Part shown: positions 32,172 to 44,400 of the stretch, piece after piece
Layout of the letters: every line of letters starts with the position of its first letter
How positions within the stretch are numbered: the stretch's first letter is position 1
Assembly: GCA_036346225.1 (NCBI GenBank)
Contig: JARFIW010001216.1
Location: 434,001-498,000 of the forward strand
DNA from: Platerodrilus igneus
Lineage: Eukaryota; Arthropoda; Insecta; Coleoptera; Lycidae
DNA: 64,000 nt
Reading direction: 5' to 3'
The notes under the pieces: model-generated
Databases searched by the model: none
Told to the model about the DNA's origin: nothing
The model's input: the letters and a program-made list of their open reading frames with translations, nothing else
Translations under genes and position numbers: made by a program

Positions 32172-35171
32172 AGAGTATTTTATTGTTTTAAAGTTGTGTA
32201 TATGCAAAAAAAACCAATGACCAGATCACGTAATCGTAATTTAATGTTTGCCGTACTTTACAAGTGATAAAGTATTTAAAGTACATTGGTCAGAGTAACC
32301 AATATGTGAAGGAATGACTTGCTGACGTGAGAAAACTCAGTATTCAAAGATTTATACAAAGTCGTACGATGATAAGCCATAGAAAGTAAATTTGCTGGTC
32401 CAAAAGGTGGGTGCGTCTGTGCGAGTTCCACTGTTCACAACACATGGCCAGGATTATGTGTGAAACATTTCGGTACCTATTTATTAGAATCAACCTTTGG
32501 ACAAAAGTGATTTAAGTGCGACGCGATCATATTAGAAAATGATCAAACAGTTAGTAATATGATCGATAAATGTAACTGATAGGTATAACTGACACAACAC
32601 TAGTTGTGCCGATGTAATTGGGTGTTGGGATTTAGAAATGCATTAAGAGTAGGCATAATAATTTTTAAGGTGGCAGTATCACCTAGGTGAAAATAATAAG
32701 AGAGAACAATGTGTAATTATTTTTGGTAAAAATACGTGTTTGACGATACTGTGCAAGTTGTATAATTTGAAGTAGAAAATAAATAGTATTGGAAGTTAAA
32801 GCATTTGCGTAGAATTAGTGAAGATTATAGAGATACAAAGGGAACATATAAGCATTAAGAAGAGTGGAAAGTTAGCGGCATATATTTGGAGAGTAGATAT
32901 TGGAGCAGTACAGAAAGCGGAACAAGTAAGAGCTGGTATTTAGAGTGGTTTGAATTGGGTTGAATAGGATTTGGAGTGGATTTATAAAGCCGCAGGAAGA
33001 TTAATTAGAAGTGGTTTTTATAAATGATCGACAGGCATTGAGTGGAAAATTGAAAAAAGCGGCATAGGATTTGGAAGAGTGGTTTGGAAGTGGTATTGGG
33101 TTGTGTATTGTTCGATTGGAAAAAGTGTTGGAGCAGAACGACGAGATAATAAGAGTAGAATTAGCACAAGGAGGTTGAACGTAAAAGTTTTCTAAATTCT
33201 AAATTGATTTAATTATTTACAGATTTGAGCGCTACATAACAAAATTATATTAAAAAACCTGGTATTTGTACAGCCAAGCAACCTTGTGGAAGTGGAGTGC
33301 AGTGTGAAGATATAGACGGCTACAGAGATCGTTGACCAGAGTTCAGAAAGGCATACAACTAACGATAAATCTGGTGAGAACTGTGTTTTTCTTAGCGCCA
33401 AAGTCATTCTGTAGTTTTATTTGAATTGGCACAAGGCTATGTGGATCTGTTGTTGATTTGACATATACGAGTAAAAAAGATTAACGTTAGTAATAATAAG
33501 ATAATGCTGTTTGGTCGGTGTCGTGACCATCTAGTTATCACAGAATCCACATATGTAGGTGTAGATACCCTGAGAGAAACAGATTTTCAATAGTCGAGGT
33601 ACATTTATCCAGTTGTCTGTAGATCGACCAAATGTATTTGAAGCACGTAAAATAAAGCCAAAATTTTCACACTGTCAAGTAAATAAAAAATATTTAAATA
33701 CAAAATAATATGTATACTATAACGTCCTTGTATGAATATAACTAGAATCATTGCAAATTTATACTTAATACAATGACACTGTAATTTAATACAGTTATTC
33801 ACATTCCCTTGTATAACACTATATCCATCTCTAGCTCTAAGTAATACCCGCATATTGTAAACAAAAACGGCATTAGCCTTTGTTGAATTCGCAGCAACGG
33901 ATAAATGCATCGAAATATTTTGTGAAAGAGTGAATGTCCAACGTCCGGCAATTTTGAAAGCAATCTCAGATAGTATGTTAAAATATTAAACTAGGCGTTG
34001 CAAAAGCTTTCCCAGTAAATAGAATATCTATATTGCATCAAATGTAAGGTACATTTTAGTGATTTCAGCCAGTATTGGCGTTAAGAAAGTTCATGTTGCC
34101 CTTATTGTGCATAGTAGAAGACGAAAACAAAAAAAGAATGCAATATATTAAAAAAAAACAGACGTAGTTGAGCAACGAAACCGTGCCATCGAGCACGCAA
34201 AGCGTGATGCTTAATGCAACGCTACTGAGACAGACCGGAATGGAATCGTCGACAGTTGTACATGTGGGTTTATGAAACCACCAACCAGAAAAACGATTTG
34301 TAGTAGAAACCCACATTCCTATTGGTGAAGACCACATAAAAGATAGAATATATATTTTTACGAATATTAGAAAAGAGAGTAGTAATAAACACACGTCCAA
34401 ACTATGTAGGCACTATATTTATATAAGTATGACTGGGTCCATCCTTATAACGTCCTTGTTTCCAAGGGAATTTCTTTCATCATTTAGCAGTTATACATTT
34501 AATTCTACCATGGGCTATTATCTATTTTCTACAATACGTTCCCCATACATTCTTTGGGGTCCACTTAAAGCGTATGGTACAGAAATTCGTTAGCTTAATT
34601 AACCTCCAGATAGGCATATTGCAAAATGCTACGTTTCAAACTTTTTAACTTCTTGTTCTTATATTTCAAATAAAGTCAAAGTTCGTGTGTTGTATTTATT
34701 AGAAAAAGATATAATATAATGGCGATATAAGTTCATTGATTACATTTATCCAAATAATGAATTGCCAATAGATGGCCAGATGTAATTGCTTTCTTTTCTC
34801 TACCAAGTACCTCCAAATATTTAAAATCACCATGGAATTTCTGGAGGGGTAGATCCACTATATAATCTTTGAGAGAATTTATTCTGCAAAGATAGATTCA
34901 GTGGGCAACAGCCTTGAACTTGAACTATAAGTTACAACCAAATTACGCCTATGAATGAACAAGAATACACACATTAGTCAATTTTAGTAGACACATGGTT
35001 CATTTCTTTTAATAATAACAACTCGCAAAAATATCCTTTTTCATTATACAACACTTCGGCCTGTTCTTAGTTTTCGCAATAGAAGATATTGTTATTTAAT
35101 CAATTTGATTATGTCAACCGGTTACGTAAAATAAAGTAAAATAATCCATGGTTACATTAACTGTGGACCCA
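32172..35171. other. Long interval without recognisable genes
   Basis: About 3 kb. A purine-rich stretch (32800..33130) and scattered short frames are present, but none has a motif, splice structure or codon pattern I would trust. It lies in the CAP intron. Confidence 0.45.
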
Positions 35172-36113
35172 TGTAACACCCAAGAACATTTTTAAATTAA
35201 TTTAATTTTCAAAGAATATTTTCAGCCAATCACAAACAATTTTATTTAAAATGTGACCTATCACTGACCAGAATTAAGATAGTTATCCAATCCTAGTTTG
35301 ATTTTGGGGAGACAATTGACACTTTAAATGAACATAACCTATCAACTGATATCTGACATCCCGTGAACTTTAGAAGATTTTAAATTAAGGCGCCAAAGGA
35401 AATGTTAATTTGTTCTAGAAAAGTCAAATCCGGAAGTACGTAATAAAATGTAATTTTTCGTGATATTTATAAAAATATTAACAGGAAATACTTTAGAATA
35501 TTGCAGAATAACTTAAATTTAATTATAGGGTAAGTTCAATTAGCAATGGCAATAATAAAAGTGGATTTAAACCATTAACCTAAAAGCACATGTAGGGATG
35601 ATATACAATTGTGAAATATGTAAGATTTTTGATTGGCTAGGCCAGTCACGTGATAAAAGGTATATAAATACAGTGATAGAAAACACACGACACACAAAGA
35701 CTAAACAAGACACACAAAGACAAAAGATAGAAATGTGAAAGATAACTAGCTCGGAGCTAGCGCGGGTTATGCTACAAGATCGCGTAGCGATATTGGTTAT
35801 AGACTCGTGTATATTAAATGGATGTACTGAACAGAGCTAACAACTTAATACGTTTATTACGGGACAAGTAGTGAATTTAAATAGTGGATAAAGGACACAG
35901 ATAAGTTTGGCTCTTAAAAGAGAATTAAATAGTAATAAATTTAAGTGTAATTCGACAACGAAATGTGTCAGCTGTAAAGCAGTTAATAGTAGAAAGTGCA
36001 GGCTTATTAACGGCAGAGAAGATGATAACTAACCACACTTATATGGCTCATTTTTGATTGATTGAGGGAAGTTTGGATTTTGGAAGTTCGACTCCAAACC
36101 ATAAGTTGTTACA
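35172..36113 (+). mobile_element. Possible solo or single LTR
   Basis: It starts TGTAACACCC and ends GTTGTTACA, giving TGTAACA..TGTTACA termini typical of LTRs. A TATA box (ggtatataaatac, about 35662) sits in the second half, as expected for an LTR promoter. The 5-bp flanks differ (accca and gcagt) and no partner LTR was found, so this is tentative. Confidence 0.3.
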
Positions 36114-36383
36114 GCAGTAGGGAGATATCGGGTTTCGAGCACAAAATGTATCAACACTCGTGTTAAGCATTATCAACCCTGGTGAGAATAAGTTACCTCA
36201 GAGGCATTGTAGAGTGGAGCAACAGTGGGTATTGTATACCCGAACAGGTATTGAGTGAATCTTTGAATAAATGTTTTGAGAGAACGGATGTGTATATGCA
36301 TGCATACACGGGGGTTGCAAGTATGAATTTTTATATAGTTATATACATATGCTTTACAAGAATATGTTAAGTTGCTAGATTAA
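36114..36383. other. Unassigned sequence up to the BEL/Pao insertion
   Basis: Contains aaccctggtgagaataag and short frames only. The last 5 bp, ATTAA (36379..36383), are the target-site duplicate of the BEL/Pao element. Confidence 0.5.
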
Positions 36384-36787
36384 TGTACACGCCTCCTGGA
36401 ACGACAAGAGGCGCAAATAGAAATTGCCTGGAGTGCAGTAGGCAGTAAACCAGGGTTTGTAAGGTAGACAGTGGACTGTATAGATTAGAAGGAAATAAAC
36501 ATAGAATTGGAATACAAGTCACATAAATACTTAAAGCACTTACTGAAGCACAGACATCTGGAGCACTAACGCGGCACTTTTCAGTACTGTTTCTGGCCAG
36601 AGGTAAATAGGAACGGAGTCAGGAAAGGGTTGTTTTAGGAAAGAGATTAGAGAGTGATATTTAGAAATTGAATGAACACGTTCGCGTTCGCGGATGGTTG
36701 TTAATCGACTCTTTTAAATTATGGTATTCCTTATCTCGCGTGGCTTGATAAAGAATACCACGTTGGGAGAGCGAAATGGCGCGAACA
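36384..36787 (-). repeat. 3' LTR of the BEL/Pao element (left copy)
   Basis: 404 bp. It differs from the right LTR at about four positions, for example gtggactgtat against gtggacagtat and ggcgcgaac against ggcacgaac. Confidence 0.93.
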
Positions 36788-37020
36788 TAACCGCCCACCA
36801 AAAATGAACATTTTTTGAAAAGAGATATATTAGAAACTTGAAAAGAAAATTGTATTAGAACTGGGCATTTCCTCCCAGTAGTGGGCTACGGTTTACCCGC
36901 CGATGCTCGGGATAGAAAAAAAGCAAAATAAAACGCGATTTTTTTTTAAAAAAAACTAAATCTAAGTTTGAGAAAGAAACAAGAAAAAAATTAGTTTTCT
37001 AAAGGAAGGGTATTATTTTA

Positions 37021-37719
37021 TTTACCGGCCTAGTGAGGGAACCGTGGATGGTTTTACCGACACCACGCGAACAACACCATCGCTACCGGGAAATAATTTA
37101 GTAGTAAGTTCGGAAACTAATTCCAAGTGAACTGCTCTCGTGCACATGCACACGAAAACACAAAGATATGATTTGAAAGAAGAAGCATTACGCGAATGGA
37201 AGACTTAACAAGCAACGGTCCTGCAAAGTCAACTCCAACATGAGTAAAGGCACGAGTTAATTGTACACGGACGGAGACAAATTAGACATAATGGGTTGAG
37301 AAGGCTTGGAATTAAATCGGAAACATGGTATGCATTGATGTATTCGTTGTCGTATTAACGATCGTGATCCTAAAATCCAGTATTTTCTTAGAATAAGAGC
37401 TTGTGTGGTAAGAGGTCCGAATGCAAAGATAACGCATGATAGTGGTCGCAAATAAGTTTAGATAAAGCTGCCCTTTAGACAATAACAGAGGATGTTTGCT
37501 ATCATAGTTCAATTGTGAATGCTGTAAGCGACCGCCCACCCTAAGCAAACCTAGAGTATCGATAAACGGCGATAATTTTCTAAAAGAGGCGGAGAGAGGT
37601 TTTTTATTTTTTATTTGCAACAATTCTAGTGCAAAAAACTGTTGTTGAACAAGTTTCACGCATGTTTGTGATGCATTATGTAATTCATCACGTGAAATAG
37701 GACCTAGAATTTTTCCCAT
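37021..37719 (-). pseudogene. BEL/Pao integrase with core deletion
   Basis: Minus strand. The zinc-binding part is at 37312..37719 (FIDTLGLLRVGGRLQHSQLNY, then the KHPLLLSKG segment). The integrase core starts at about 37250 with THVGVDFAGPL (first catalytic Asp) and runs to AVHLELVSELTT. It then jumps directly to KLFPGSDGVVRVVSVK, which belongs to the end of the C-terminal DUF5641 domain. By comparison with 5325..6115 in this window, some 200 or more residues are missing, including the second catalytic Asp and the final Glu. Frameshifts are also present. This copy cannot integrate on its own. Confidence 0.85.
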
Positions 37720-39306
37720 GGGGTGACGGCAATTATAAATAAACGAATAATATATGCCGTTGCATATTGCAAGCGACTTAAAGAAGAAAAATTTCCCATG
37801 AATTCAGCAAAATCGCACTGTTCTAATGCAACCAGTAGTGTAGTAATTGATTTTAATTCAGGTACTTTACTCAAAGGAACAAAAGAATAGTTGAGGTTGA
37901 AACAAACATCCTTTAAATTAGATGCACCTTTCCACCACAAATCGTGGCGTAATAATTGAAAAGGGTGAGTCCACGAAGCGACGTCAGCGGGGTTAAGTTC
38001 TCCGGAAACATGGTTCCATTGATCAATGGAGGTATATTCTAGAATTTGGCTTACTCGATTTCCCACAAAAGGCTTTAACAAATATGTAGAGCGTCGCAAC
38101 CATGTAAGTACGACTTGAGAGTCTGAATAAAGTTTAGTTTCCAAAATAGGGTATGGAAATTTATTTGAACGCATAGAATGAATTAATTTGGCTAATAAAA
38201 GAGCTCCAGAAAGTTCTAAGCGTGGGATAGTAAGATGCTTTAGAGGAGCAACCTTGCTCTTGGCTTGTAAAGATTACAATCTACAGATTTATCATTAACA
38301 ACATACAAGTAGACACAAGCGCCGTATCCTTTCGCTTGCATCGCAAAATCCTAGCAATCGATAAGTGCCGTGAAAATGAGACAAGATACGAGGAATTTTT
38401 AGCTGGGATAACATAGTAATTTGGTTACAAAAGCCTTGCCATTCCTGACACCACTTATGATCAGGGGTATCATCCCAATCAATTTGTTGAACCCACAGTC
38501 GTTGTAACATATGCTTTACTACAAATATTACGGGAGTTAACCACCCTAAAGGGTCGAATATGCGGGCCATATAAGAAAGTACAGAGCGTTTTGTAAATTC
38601 ACCTTTAAAGGGTATCACGTTATAAGTGAACACGTCTATTCCAGGGTTCCAGACTAAACCTAGTATCTTTATACCACTAACGTCATCAGAGAAAGGAATT
38701 AGAGTTTCTAATTCAGTTTGTTCAAATCCTGTAACAATTCTTCAGAGTTACTAGACCATTTGCGCAAATCAAACTGGCCTAGAGAAAGAAGTTTTACTAG
38801 CTCGTGCTGTAGTTGCTTCGCTTCAGCAATACTTTCAGCACCGCTAATTACGTCATCCATATAGGTATGATACATAATAGCTTCAGAAGCCAGGGGTAAG
38901 AGTTCCTTCGTCTATAACTAATTGCCGAAGAACTCTTTGAGCTAAGAAAGCGGAAGGAGCTAAACCATATGTAAGAGTTCTAAGCTCGTACTCAGAAATG
39001 TTGTCTTGTGGAGTTGGTCTCCAAAATATATGCTGAAATTGACAATCTTGCTTACAGTAAGATCTGCCGGTACATCATGCGAATGTCCGCACAAACAGCA
39101 ATTTTATGCGATCTAAATGTATTTATTATATCTGGTAAATTGCACTGTAATTTGGGACCAGCATATAATCTATTGTTGAGAGAAAGACCTAGTGAATCCA
39201 CAGCAGATCCATTAAAAACAACGCGTAATTTGGTAGTACTACTTGTTATTTTCGAGATGGCATGATGTGGTAAAATATAATCGGATGGATTTTCGGCTAA
39301 AATCAT
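37704..39306 (-). pseudogene. BEL/Pao reverse transcriptase and RNase H (frameshifted)
   Basis: Minus strand. LRVVFNGSAVDSLGLSLNNRL and IRMMYRQILL at 39052..39306, the catalytic YMDD near 38858, SYMARIFDPLGWLTPV and LLGFCDASE at 38295..38633, then RNase H at 37704..38174 with YSDSQVVLTWLR and GELNPADVASW. The order and motifs are canonical for BEL/Pao. At least four frame changes interrupt the polyprotein, which is more decay than expected from 99 percent identical LTRs. Confidence 0.85.
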
Positions 39307-39855
39307 ATGACCAAGATCAAAATATTCTTGTAAAACATATTATAAGAATTTTGTTTTCCAGAGAACATGAAAGACGTTTTTCTAAATTTAGATAACATTT
39401 ATAAGCAATATGTCGATTGCTACCGAGAGGTTTAATATTGTTATTGAAAGGAGAGGCGACAGTAAAAGCGACCAGAGGCGTTTCGAGAATAATTTTCTAG
39501 AAAATGAGATTCACAAATAACATCTTCTTGAGAGGAACTTTGGGCATTTTGACTTCTTCTAATTCCCAGAAATTCCTTATATCATTATCTACTGAATCAG
39601 AAATAAAAGAGAAGTTGCATTAACTGCGGTGTTAACATTAGGAACCTGTCCCAATAGCACGTAACGAATATTGTTTCAATAGCTACTGGTTGGCCAGGAA
39701 TGATTCTAGTGCGATCAGAAAATAGCACTTGAACATATTTCAGCACCCAGTAGTATATCTACGGGCAATGATTTATGAAAATTTTCATCAGCAAGCTGCA
39801 AACATTTAAATTTATGGTAAATACGAGAAGGCAATGAGCAACCGGAACATTTCCG

Positions 39856-40206
39856 TTATTTTAGGAAAGATTGAAGCACAAAATTGAAATTGATGCTTGA
39901 GTGATTAGAAAACAAAGTGCATATTACAGCTCCTTTGGATTTAATTGCAGAACCTGAAATGCCACCAACTTGGCGAAAATCATGTTGACGCTCCAACCCT
40001 AAGCGTTGGACACAAGAACTTGAAATTGCGTTGATTTGAGATCCGGAATCTAAAATGCATCTCACAGATTGTAACTTATTGTTTATATCTAAAACACGAG
40101 CTTCTACAGTACCTAATAAAACAGTGTAATTTTCTAGTGAATTTGTGAGCGTTGCATGTCGAAACAACTTCAGTTGTGAGTGCGGCTTTCGAATCGTTAG
40201 ATTCAT
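39856..40206 (-). pseudogene. BEL/Pao aspartic protease region
   Basis: On the minus strand, VRCILDSGSQINAISSSCVQ holds the DSGS active-site motif, preceded by VEARVLDINNK and followed by GGISGSAIKSKGAV. It overlaps the end of the gag frame and is in another frame. The protease would process the polyprotein. The frame ends at about 39856, before the reverse transcriptase. Confidence 0.83.
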
Positions 40207-41279
40207 TAATGTGTTCTAGCAAGTGGTTTATGCAACAGAGTATGATGAAAAGAGGAATGGCACAACTTACATTTACCATCAGAATTACAATCACGAGGAG
40301 TATGACTGCCGAGGCATTTAAAACATCGATTTAAAGATTTAATAGCAACTTGACGATCGTCAACGTTAAGCTTTTTAAATGCCAAACATCCATAGATTTT
40401 ATGGACTTCCCCACAATAGGGACAAATTATACTAGCGGTTTTAGTCGCCACTGAAGTCTGCGAGTTTTTAACCAAGAAGGATTGGTTTAAACTAGATTTA
40501 AAGCGAAGGGGTGCACCTGGCCTTGGCGCTCTTTCCTTTTTAATATCTTCATAAAGCTCTGATGTTTTGCTTTGCAAAGTTAAGAAATCGAACAGTTGAG
40601 TACAAGTAGGAACTGCCGAACCTATGTTTGAATCAAATGCGTTTTGAGTTTTGAATTCTAGGTTGCGATAGCATAAAGAAAACAATAAAAAATCAGCCAA
40701 ATCTTCAACTTTATTCGCTACCTTTAACGTGTTAACAGCATTAACATGAATATTAATAAAGTTTGAGAGCGATCCAAAGTTTTTAAATTGAAGTATTTTA
40801 TTTAAGTAGTAGCTTGTAATTCTACGAGGTGAATTGTAGCGATCCTGAAGTTTCGTAAACGCTTGTTCATATAAATTGGCATCTAGAGCTAAATCCGAAA
40901 TTATAGCCAATGCTTCCCCCCGCAGAAGCATGCGCATGTAATGATACTTCTGGATTATGGGAATGTGATCGTTTTCATGCACTAAACTTTTGTATAACGT
41001 AATGAAATTTTGCCAATTGTCTAAACAACCATCAAACGGATTTATACTAAGGGGTTTTAAGTAACTGATAACAGGTTGAGATGCACTTGCGATAACTGCT
41101 GTATCGCCGGCAGAAGTAGAAGCCTTTTGCTTCATATCGAAAAACCGAGAACGAATAACATCTATTAAATTGTCGAAGGAAGATCTTTGAGAATTTATCT
41201 CATCCTTTTCTTCTACAGTGGAATTATAACTTAAAATTTTATCGTAAAGTGTATCGAGTTGTTGCTCAATACTTTCCAT
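40206..41279 (-). CDS. BEL/Pao gag
   Basis: A 357-residue intact frame starting at MESIEQQLDTLYDKILSY. A DUF1759-type core contains ISYLKPLSINPFDGCLDNWQ, FITLYKSLVH and KYHYMRMLLRGEALAII. A cysteine-rich C-terminus has CPYCGEVHKIYGC and CFKCLGSHTPRDCNSDGKCK, the BEL/Pao nucleocapsid zinc knuckles. Gag forms the capsid particle. It is the first coding part after the 5' LTR at 41756. This is the best-preserved part of the element. Confidence 0.88.
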   Translation of the reverse strand: MESIEQQLDTLYDKILSYNSTVEEKDEINSQRSSFDNLIDVIRSRFFDMKQKASTSAGDTAVIASASQPVISYLKPLSINPFDGCLDNWQNFITLYKSLVHENDHIPIIQKYHYMRMLLRGEALAIISDLALDANLYEQAFTKLQDRYNSPRRITSYYLNKILQFKNFGSLSNFINIHVNAVNTLKVANKVEDLADFLLFSLCYRNLEFKTQNAFDSNIGSAVPTCTQLFDFLTLQSKTSELYEDIKKERAPRPGAPLRFKSSLNQSFLVKNSQTSVATKTASIICPYCGEVHKIYGCLAFKKLNVDDRQVAIKSLNRCFKCLGSHTPRDCNSDGKCKLCHSSFHHTLLHKPLARTH

Positions 41280-41755
41280 TCGAACATATCTCGCCGACTG
41301 CTGAAAAGCGAGTAGCCGTTTTGATATAGTCTTGGATTTCCGTTAAACGAGAAAAATAATCCTCTAATTTCTTTTGTAGAATGTTTCTGGTAGTCATGAT
41401 TAAGCGTTTGTTACGCACAAATAATACTTGCACGAATCTGAGATTAAGATTACTTCGAAGCAGAGTTTATTGTTTGTATACAAATACAAAGGTCATTGTT
41501 TTAAACGTGTTGAATGGCAACGCGATAACGAAGTTATCTGACTAAAGTATAAATGCAGTATTTTTAAAAGTACACACGTGCAATTCAAACTGGAAACTTT
41601 TAAAGCAATTTAATTATCTTTAGAATTAAAGTGTTATGATTATTCGAAATTACAATTAATGTTGGACATACGTATTTATGTGCTTGAATTGAGGATGTGA
41701 GCGAAGAACGAGATATAACGTAGTTCTTAATTCGCTCGTCACGGATCAAAAGTTA

Positions 41756-42159
41756 TGTACACGCCTCCTGGAACGACAAGAGGCGCAAATAGAAATTGCC
41801 TGGAGTGCAGTAGGCAGTAAACCAGGGTTTGTAAGGTAGACAGTGGACAGTATAGATTAGAAGGAAATAAACATAGAATTGGAATACAAGTCACATAAAT
41901 ACTTAAAGCACTTACCGAAGCACAGACATCTGGAGCACTAACGCGGCACTTTTCACTACTGTTTCTGGCCAGAGGTAAATAGGAACGGAGTCAGGAAAGG
42001 GTTGTTTTAGGAAAGAGATTAGAGAGTGATATTTAGAAATTGAATGAACACGTTCGCGTTCGCGGATGGTTGTTAATCGACTCTTTTAAATTATGGTATT
42101 CCTTATCTCGCGTGGCTTGATAAAGAATACCACGTTGGGAGAGCGAAATGGCACGAACA
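41756..42159 (-). repeat. 5' LTR of the BEL/Pao element (right copy)
   Basis: 404 bp, near-identical to 36384..36787. The sequence following it on the minus strand (taacttttgatccgtgacg) is where the primer-binding site should lie. I cannot match it to a tRNA from memory. Confidence 0.93.
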
Positions 42160-43040
42160 ATTAAGGTTGAAATTCTTGGACTTTATTAACGTTACCGCTT
42201 ATTATTATGAATTTTGTAGAGAATATCAAGAGTTATTGGCTATGTTTCAGTTGGAAGCCAATTTATTTTAACTGTAAAATTTGCAGGGCTTAGTATAATA
42301 TTTGACAACCCGGATTAAGAGAAACTTTAGTTAAAAGAGATATTGATATTATTGCATTCAAGTATGTCAATATAGTAAATGTAAATAGTTATATCACCAT
42401 ATTAAAGGTTATTAAATTCATTACTTGATAATGTTGAGATAAATAATTAAAAGGGGTTTGTTGAAATACATTTAGGTACAGATACTTTGTAAACTTTTGG
42501 GTAAGTTAACTCACCAGTATCGGTTTCAGAATTCTAGGCCTATCCACCCTGGGACATGTCCATGTACTCTCCGCTGTAGAGTAGCCGGGTGTTTGAAGAA
42601 AGTACAGTAAAGACTATTGGAATAGGTAAGTGGACCCTTATATTGCAATTTTGAACCATAAAAAAGTGATATAAAGTTGGCATTCGATTATACATGTATT
42701 AGGTAACTCGGTCCTTGTTTCTTTGACTGCTACATAGGTCAGGGAAGGAGGGTGAAGTGATCTCCCACAATGGTCAATTATAAAAATTTCGCACTTGTCA
42801 AAAATTGACAATTGCAATGCTCGTTTGTTTTTTACCATCACATACTCCAAACACCAAGAAAATTTACTATAGTTTTGAAAATCTAAATGTAACTCTATAA
42901 TCAATAATTACAAATAAAGCATTGGTTAGTATATAGAGAATCTCCAAGTAGATAATCGTAACTCAATTTACTGTAAAGATAAATAATTGTGATTAGTAGA
43001 ATATAAAACTGGCATTACTTTACTGCAACTATAAATTTTA
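42160..43040. other. CAP intron sequence without recognised features
   Basis: Starts with the ATTAA target duplicate. It contains short frames only and no motif I can support. Confidence 0.45.
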
Positions 43041-43251
43041 TTCTTTGGGAATTAAACCACTCATAGTTTTTAAAATCATCTTTATTTACGTTTCGATCCA
43101 TGACCTAGGATCGTTGTCAAAATAATAAAAAAAATAAGTCATAAATGTCAAACATAAAAATTTTTATTACTTTGAAAACGATACTAGGTCATGGATCGAA
43201 ACGTAAATAAAGATGATTTAAAAAACTATGAGTGGTTTAATTCCCAAAGAA
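43041..43251. repeat. Foldback (hairpin) repeat
   Basis: Arms of about 90 bp (43041..43130 and 43160..43251) are near-perfect reverse complements around a 29-bp spacer. They include atttacgtttcgatccatga and ttctttgggaattaaa. The same arm sequence forms the outer part of the longer repeats at 45184..45608 and 57174..57583. This is a palindromic, non-coding member of that family. Confidence 0.85.
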
Positions 43252-43470
43252 GATTCAGAAAAAGGCTAAGCAAACCACAACAAACATACAGGGAGTATTT
43301 AAATTTTATTCAGTACAAAAATTCCACCAGCATGATTGGTTTAATAATTAAAGATGTCATACCGGTACGGTAATAATTAAAAATTAGTAAAATAAATATT
43401 CTAGACCCAAGTAATTTATTTCGAGTAAAGATATTATGATAACTACAGTGAATAATAACTACATACAAAC

Positions 43471-43773
43471 CTCAACATAATTAGAAGGAAACAGTCCAAT
43501 CATAGCATTATGTTCACCCTCATACCAATTTTTATCCACCTGTCTTCGAATATAAATAATATCACCTTTTCTAAATGTTAGTTCTCTAACAGACTGTCCT
43601 ACAAAATTATATAACGCCCTTGCTATTAGACGAGGTTCTGGTGATTTAGGCCGCTGCTTTATTCTTGGAGGTTCTTCAACAGGAAAATCGTCATATCGAT
43701 TTAAAGGTATAGGTGACTTTTGTGAAGGTATAAAGTTATCAGTGTGTCTTCTACTATTTATATCTTGCAATTC
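43471..43773 (-). CDS. CAP/SORBS-family adaptor, exon with first SH3 domain
   Basis: A 303-bp exon on the minus strand, bounded by TTTTAG acceptor (43774..43775) and a GTTTGT donor just below 43471, in phase 0 at both ends. It starts ELQDINSRRHTDNF, continues with a proline-rich linker (PPRIKQRPKSPEP), and encodes an SH3 domain: LIARALYNF, ELTFRKGDIIYI, KNWYEGEH, and IGLFPSNYVE. It joins in frame to the exon at 21994, whose residues IIPFDGAKSTP continue the SORBS-type linker to the second SH3. These adaptors link vinculin-type adhesion proteins and signalling partners to actin. Earlier exons (for example a SoHo domain) are not seen up to 64 kb. Confidence 0.9.
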
Positions 43774-44400
43774 CTAAAAGTAAAAATGGAAATGTTTAAA
43801 TTTTATATAAAAACAAATGTAGGACAATATACAATGATGTTAGTAGTACCATATATAAATAATACCAAAGCTCAGAATTCTATACAGTTACATGTTCTGC
43901 TATAACAAAAATATCTACATATCAATGTATGTATACTCATACAAAAAAATTAAATTGTGTACTCACTCATACAAACTATTTATAGTTTGCAATTCAGCAC
44001 ACTTCACCTACACATTTACCACTCCTTGACAAAACACATAATTTAGATAATCAATATTCATCACTGTTGCCATACAGTGGTAGAAATATTTGTGTAATTA
44101 AAAAAATACATAAGTCGACCTAATTTATAATGGTTCGATTTTAGATTCACGCATTAATTAGTAGTTCTACCAAAATTCTTATTTAAAATTTAGAATAGTA
44201 CACATAATTGTTCAAGCTACTTCTATAGTTAGTTTAAAATATGAACTAATTAGTAAGTCATTTTTAAAACATTACATTAATTAATTTAAATATAAATTGG
44301 CCAATAATTCTAGCGAATTCTGTTTCAGAATCTAATTTTATTTCAATTTTTTGCATTATTCTAAAAAAATGTGGGTTATCGGCTTGAATATGGGTACTTT
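43774..44400. other. CAP intron sequence, no feature
   Basis: AT-rich. Nothing recognised. Confidence 0.5.

Larger units (their letters stand above)
36384..42159 (-). mobile_element. BEL/Pao retrotransposon with 404-bp LTRs, 5,776 bp
   Basis: LTRs at 36384..36787 and 41756..42159 are both exactly 404 bp, begin TGTACACGCC and end CGAACA. I count about four differences between them (about 99 percent identity). The element is flanked by a perfect 5-bp duplication ATTAA (36379..36383 and 42160..42164). The coding strand is minus: gag, protease, reverse transcriptase, RNase H and a deleted integrase. A G-rich tract next to the 3' LTR (minus-strand ggtgggcggtta just above 36787) fits a polypurine tract. 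It lies in the CAP intron in the same orientation as CAP. Confidence 0.93.

Noticed and set aside
34065..34400. A 111-residue minus-strand open frame with hydrophobic stretches
   Set aside because: No motif, no supporting splice sites, and the sequence on either side is non-coding; hydrophobicity is expected from AT-rich codons.
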